19,051 nucleotides of DNA from NCBI GenBank assembly GCA_002717185.1, contig PBDC01000059.1, forward strand, positions 5,718 through 24,768, read 5' to 3'. Each line of letters starts with the position of its first letter. The stretch's first letter is position 1. The notes under the pieces are model-generated. The model saw only the letters and a list, made by a program, of their open reading frames with translations. It searched no databases and had not been told where the DNA came from. A program made the translations under genes and the position numbers. Positions 15,623 through 19,051 of this stretch are shown here, one piece after another. The stretch is from Rhodospirillaceae bacterium. Lineage in GTDB: Bacteria > Pseudomonadota > Alphaproteobacteria > UBA8366 > GCA-2717185.

Positions 15623-17272
15623 CTACATGTTGGGATAATTGGGGCCGCCACCGCCCTCCGGCGTTACCCAGACGATGTTTTGTGTAGGGTCCTTGATGTC
15701 GCAAGTTTTGCAGTGGACGCAGTTTTGCGCGTTGATCTGCAGCTTAGGATCGCTGCCGTCATCTTCGCGGATGATTTCGTAAACACCGGCCGGACAATAA
15801 CGCTGTTCTGGCGCGTCATAGAGCGCGAGATTTGTATGGATCGGAACCGATGTGTCTTTCAGGGTCAGGTGGGCCGGTTGATCTTCCTCATGGTTGGTTG
15901 CCGAAAAAGAAACGTTTGTAAGTCGGTCGAAGGTCAGGACACCATCTGGTTTTGGGTATTCGATCGGCTGCGCGTCGGTGGCCTTGTCGAGAACTGCGTG
16001 GTCTGAATGGCCATGCTTCAATGTCCAGGGCGCTCGGCCGCCGAGCAGCTTTTGATCGAATCCATTATACAGCGTGCCGCCTATCAAGCCCCATTTGAAT
16101 GCTGGCCGGAAGTTTCGCGCTTTGTAAAGCTCCTCGTAAACCCAGGAGTTTTTGAACGCGTTGGCGTAGCCAGTTAGCTCATCGCCCCCCGCTGCCTCAT
16201 CGGCTAGGGCCTCGAAGGCGGCATCTGCTGCGAGCATCCCAGATTTCATGGCCGTATGGGACCCCTTGATTTTCGGTGTGTTCAAGGTTCCGGCTTCGCA
16301 ACCTACTAGCACACCGCCCGGGAATATCAGCTTGGGCAAAGATTGGATGCCGCCCTCGTTAAGTGCGCGCGCGCCGTAGGCTATACGTCGGCCGCCTTCG
16401 AATGTGTTGCGAATATTAGGATGCGTCTTAAACCGCTGAAATTCTTCGTAGGGGGACAAATGAGGGTTTGTGTAATCTAACCCAACGACGAAGCCCACGG
16501 CGACTTGGTTGTTCTCCAGGTGATATAGGAAAGAACCTCCATAGGTATTGTTGTTCATTGGCCAGCCGGCCGTGTGCAGTATCAGACCCTGCTGATGCTT
16601 ATCCGGCTCTACCTCCCACAGCTCTTTTATCCCTATCCCGTAGGTTTGATCCTCACAATCGGCTCTCAGATTGAACTTCGACATCAGATGTTTGCCCAGG
16701 CTGCCGCGGCAACCCTCGGCGAAGAACGTGTATTTGGCGTGCAACTCCATGCCCGGTTGGTAGTTCGGACCCTGTTCGCCTTCCTTGGTTATGCCTAAGT
16801 CGCCGGTGGCGACACCTTTGACCGCACCGTCTTCGGTGTAAAGCACTTCGGCGGCTGCAAAGCCGGGATAGATCTCAACCCCCAGGGTCTCCGCCTGTTC
16901 GCCGAGCCAGCGGCACAAGTTGCCCAGGCTTATGATATAGTTACCGTCATTGTGCAGGGTTGGTGGTAGCAACATGGTTGGCAGGGAGAAGCCGTTAGAC
17001 TCGGTCAGAAACATGAACTTTTCGTCCGTGACCGGTGTGTTGAGTGGCGCATCCATTTCCTGCCAGTTAGGGAAAAGTTCGTTTAAGGCGCGCGGTTCAA
17101 GCACGGCACCGGACAGAATATGGGCGCCCACTTCCGAGGCTTTTTCGAGGATACAAACAGAAATTTCACGATTTTGTTCCGAAGCGCGCTGTTTCAGCCG
17201 AATTGCTGCCGCTAGACCGGATGGGCCCGCACCTACCACGACTACGTCGTATTCCATATAATCGCGTTCCAT
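15623..17272 (-). CDS. Electron transfer flavoprotein-ubiquinone oxidoreductase
   Basis: ETF-QO (ETF dehydrogenase), 549 aa. It passes electrons from reduced ETF, loaded by acyl-CoA and other dehydrogenases, to ubiquinone at the inner membrane. The N-terminal FAD-binding motif is G14-A-G-P-S-G19. The C-terminal [4Fe-4S] ligands are Cys493, Cys518, Cys521 and Cys524, with the same 25-3-3 spacing as the mitochondrial enzyme. The Q-P-A-H-L-T-L and R-Y-C-P-A-G-V-Y-E segments before the cluster are typical. Full length. ATG 17272 has GAGGAG 8 nt upstream; the M6 alternative ([11 protein letters not shown]) is less well placed. etfA and etfB are not in the window. It is divergent from the UDG gene. 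Confidence 0.97.
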   Translation of the reverse strand: MERDYMEYDVVVVGAGPSGLAAAIRLKQRASEQNREISVCILEKASEVGAHILSGAVLEPRALNELFPNWQEMDAPLNTPVTDEKFMFLTESNGFSLPTMLLPPTLHNDGNYIISLGNLCRWLGEQAETLGVEIYPGFAAAEVLYTEDGAVKGVATGDLGITKEGEQGPNYQPGMELHAKYTFFAEGCRGSLGKHLMSKFNLRADCEDQTYGIGIKELWEVEPDKHQQGLILHTAGWPMNNNTYGGSFLYHLENNQVAVGFVVGLDYTNPHLSPYEEFQRFKTHPNIRNTFEGGRRIAYGARALNEGGIQSLPKLIFPGGVLVGCEAGTLNTPKIKGSHTAMKSGMLAADAAFEALADEAAGGDELTGYANAFKNSWVYEELYKARNFRPAFKWGLIGGTLYNGFDQKLLGGRAPWTLKHGHSDHAVLDKATDAQPIEYPKPDGVLTFDRLTNVSFSATNHEEDQPAHLTLKDTSVPIHTNLALYDAPEQRYCPAGVYEIIREDDGSDPKLQINAQNCVHCKTCDIKDPTQNIVWVTPEGGGGPNYPNM

Positions 17273-17380
17273 GATCCCGACTCCTCAATTCCCCGCGATT
17301 TTCCAGCGCGATGCGTTGTCTATAACAAAGCACGAAAATTTTGTAGATAATAGTGAGTGAAGGGCACGTGTAAAAATTGT

Positions 17381-17388
17381 CGCATGCG
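17381..17388. repeat. Perfect 8-bp palindrome in the ETF-QO/UDG divergent region
   Basis: CGCATGCG, with near-symmetric flanks, lies 9 bp before the UDG start and 109 bp before the ETF-QO start on the other strand. It could be a regulator site shared by both genes, but 8-bp palindromes occur by chance. Confidence 0.2.
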
Positions 17389-17396
17389 TAACTAAT

Positions 17397-18239
17397 ATGA
17401 GAGACCCCGTGTCGCAGTATCGAGATCCCGCGGAGGCGTTAAGGTGGAGCGTTGAGATGGGCGCGGACGAGGCGGTCGGCAATGAACCGATCGATCGATA
17501 CGCCGAATCTGTATCTGCTCGCAAAGCTGTTAGTGCATCATCTGTTCGGATGCCTCTCAGACAGGCCGCTGAACAGGCAGAGGCAGGCCGTTCCCTGCAG
17601 TTCTCCGAGCGCGCGCCGCTAGTACCGAGCCAAGGGGTGGCTGATAGTAGGGCCGCGGCTGGGGCCGCGAATACGCTGGAGGAATTACGAGACGCGTTGA
17701 TAGCGTTCGAAGGCTGTGCTTTGAAGCAGACGGCGACAAACCTTGTCTTTGCCGACGGGAATCCGATGGCGGATGTGATGATCCTAGGCGAAGCGCCCGG
17801 CGCGGAAGAGGACCGTCGCGGATTGCCGTTTGTAGGCGCCAGCGGGCAATTGATGGACCGGATGCTGGCGGCGATTGGTCTCGATCGGGCAAGCGCCTAT
17901 ATCTCGAATGTCTTGTTCTGGCGGCCACCCGGCAATCGTAATCCTACAACGGCGGAAGTGGCAGCTTGCATGCCATTCGTGCAGCGGCATATAGCGTTGG
18001 TGCGGCCGAAGGTCCTCGTTTTCGTTGGCGGAGCTTCGGCGAAGGCCATGCTTGATCGAACCGAAGGGATAATGCGATTGCGCGGCAAATGGTATGACTA
18101 TCATGGGCCAGGCCTGGACGAACCAATCCCCGCACTGGCGACGTTCCACCCCGCTTACCTGTTACGTTCGCCGGGGCAGAAACGCGCAGCATGGCATGAC
18201 CTGCTGATGTTAAAAGCGCGGCTTCAAGAATGGGCATAG
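17397..18239 (+). CDS. Uracil-DNA glycosylase, family 4-like
   Basis: A 280-aa uracil-DNA glycosylase superfamily protein that would remove uracil from DNA in base-excision repair. About 95 N-terminal residues are low-complexity and not part of the fold, but the [19 protein letters not shown] segment is kept in alphaproteobacterial relatives and supports ATG 17397. The core has motif A G131-E-A-P-G-A-E-E-D, then P-F-V-G-A-S-G-Q-L, the R-P-P-G-N-R-N-P-T segment (176-184), G-I-M-R-L-R-G-K-W, and H251-P-A-Y-L-L-R-S near the C-terminus. Classical family 4 enzymes bind a [4Fe-4S] cluster by four cysteines. Here the whole protein has only two, Cys107 and Cys191; Trp175 and Gly106 occupy regions where others are expected. 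Confidence 0.92.
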   Translation: MRDPVSQYRDPAEALRWSVEMGADEAVGNEPIDRYAESVSARKAVSASSVRMPLRQAAEQAEAGRSLQFSERAPLVPSQGVADSRAAAGAANTLEELRDALIAFEGCALKQTATNLVFADGNPMADVMILGEAPGAEEDRRGLPFVGASGQLMDRMLAAIGLDRASAYISNVLFWRPPGNRNPTTAEVAACMPFVQRHIALVRPKVLVFVGGASAKAMLDRTEGIMRLRGKWYDYHGPGLDEPIPALATFHPAYLLRSPGQKRAAWHDLLMLKARLQEWA

Positions 18240-18306
18240 CTCGCTACTGCCTTGCGAAACAACTGTTTTTCCGCTAGGGATGATGCCGAACTAAAGGGGT
18301 AATATT

Positions 18307-18330
18307 CCGCGATAAAAGCGGGAAAACCGC
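18307..18330 (+). other. Two mutually exclusive short hairpins before the transglycosylase gene
   Basis: CCGC (18307-18310), GCGG (18318-18321) and CCGC (18327-18330) allow the middle block to pair with either neighbour. The second hairpin (GCGG-GAAAA-CCGC) ends 8 bp before the likely ATG. This may affect translation start, but 4-bp stems are weak evidence. Confidence 0.2.
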
Positions 18331-18338
18331 ATGTCTAC

Positions 18339-19051
18339 ATGAAGTATCCGAAACTGCAATTCTGGCTCGCTGCGGTAGTTGGCGTGTTCCTTGCGGCGCC
18401 GGTCTTTGGGCAAGGGTCGTTACTGACCGATACGGCATCGCTGCCAGCCCACGGGGGTTCTTTACGTGGGGAAAATCCGTTGCCGCGGATTCTTTCGGAA
18501 GCGGATGCTGCGCTGTATCGGAAAATTTTCAAGCTGCAGGAAATCGGCAAATGGCAGGCGGCGGATAAGCTAATAGAGCATTTGTCCGACCGGGTGTTGA
18601 TAGGCCATGTCCAATACCAACGCTATATGCATCCGACAGCTTACCGTTCAAAGTACAAGGAACTTAAAGCCTGGATGGCTGCCTATGCGGACCATCCCGG
18701 GGCGTCGAGGGTCTATCGCTTGGCCCTGCGGCGGCAGCCGAAAGGGTGGCGATCACCGAAAAAGCCGGTCCGAACGAGCCTGATGCAAGCCAAGCCGGAG
18801 CCGCGTCAGCTCGTCTGGAAGAATTCGGGCCTTAATCGATCGCAGCGGAATTTTGCGCGTCGCGTGTCCAATCGTATTAAGGGCCTCGTGCGGCGAGAGC
18901 GGCCGACGCAGGCGCTAAAATTGCTGAGCTCAAAGCCCTATCGCCGACTAAGCGTGGACAGCTTTGATCAAAACCTCGCCATTATCGCACGTGGCTACTA
19001 CCATGCCGGCAAGGACGAGAAGGCGCTCAAAGTCGCCACGCGCGCCACGAA
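18339..19051 (+). CDS. Soluble lytic murein transglycosylase, 5' part (cut by window edge)
   Basis: An open frame from ATG 18339 to the window end (237 codons, no stop) beginning MKYPKLQFWLAAVVGVFLAA. A signal peptide of about 24 residues (V-F-G-Q) indicates export to the periplasm. The following I-L-S-E-A-D-A-A-L-Y-R-K-I-F segment, the L-S-D-R-V-L-I-G-H-V-Q-Y-Q-R-Y-M-H-P-T-A-Y-R-S region (about 82-104) and the A-D-H-P-G-A stretch are typical of the alpha-helical superhelical N-terminal part of Slt70-like transglycosylases from alphaproteobacteria. These cleave peptidoglycan to give 1,6-anhydromuropeptides. The catalytic SLT domain must lie beyond the edge, so activity cannot be judged. An ATG at 18331 is closed at once by a stop. 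It may share a transcript with the UDG gene 99 bp upstream. Confidence 0.85.
   Translation, partial: MKYPKLQFWLAAVVGVFLAAPVFGQGSLLTDTASLPAHGGSLRGENPLPRILSEADAALYRKIFKLQEIGKWQAADKLIEHLSDRVLIGHVQYQRYMHPTAYRSKYKELKAWMAAYADHPGASRVYRLALRRQPKGWRSPKKPVRTSLMQAKPEPRQLVWKNSGLNRSQRNFARRVSNRIKGLVRRERPTQALKLLSSKPYRRLSVDSFDQNLAIIARGYYHAGKDEKALKVATRAT

Noticed and set aside
1..19051. CRISPR arrays, insertion sequences, rRNA, defence-system genes
   Set aside because: No regularly spaced repeats, transposase-like proteins, rRNA segments or recognised defence domains are visible.

Overview
The window reads as chromosomal DNA of an alphaproteobacterium, probably of the Rhodospirillales or a related lineage. 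The evidence is gene content and protein style: an alphaproteobacterial-type family 4 uracil-DNA glycosylase, an ETF-ubiquinone oxidoreductase with a TPR protein and ispE behind it, an AqpS-like aquaporin and an Slt-type lytic transglycosylase. I could not run a taxonomic search, so the placement is an inference. I see no phage genes, transposases, CRISPR arrays or rRNA.

Left part (1-1881): a two-gene operon of a dienelactone-hydrolase-family protein and a small cupin-like protein, preceded by an inverted-repeat operator candidate. A 514-bp gene-free gap follows. It holds a short 7-bp tandem repeat and, on the + strand, a sequence resembling a cobalamin riboswitch with no + strand gene behind it.

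Centre-left (1882-7466): a compact divergent pair of operons. On the - strand lie a GDSL arylesterase (TesA type), a FIST-domain sensor-like protein and the RNA 2',3'-cyclic phosphodiesterase ThpR. On the + strand lie a YbbA-type ABC ATPase and a YbbP-type FtsX permease. The two ATG starts overlap in one CATG. The tesA/ybbA/ybbP neighbourhood is the one known from E. coli.

Centre (7467-9899): a Bax-inhibitor-1/YccA membrane protein with a visible promoter, a paired direct repeat and a strong rho-independent terminator; then a SAM hydroxide adenosyltransferase; then, convergent, an aquaporin with Val in place of the usual selectivity-filter Arg.

Middle gap (9900-11627): sparse. It holds one small secreted Cys-containing protein of unknown function, one doubtful ORF and a tRNA-Gln(UUG) on the - strand.

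Right part (11667-19051): a YcaD-like MFS transporter ends one base from ispE. On the - strand, ETF-QO is followed by a TPR protein and ispE, the latter two overlapping by 4 bp. Divergent from ETF-QO are a family 4-like UDG with only two cysteines in the whole protein and the 5' part of a lytic transglycosylase cut by the window edge.

Most of the window is ordinary housekeeping sequence. The items most worth a second look are the orphan riboswitch-like element, the cysteine-poor UDG, the AqpS-like channel without ars neighbours and the tesA-FIST-thpR operon.
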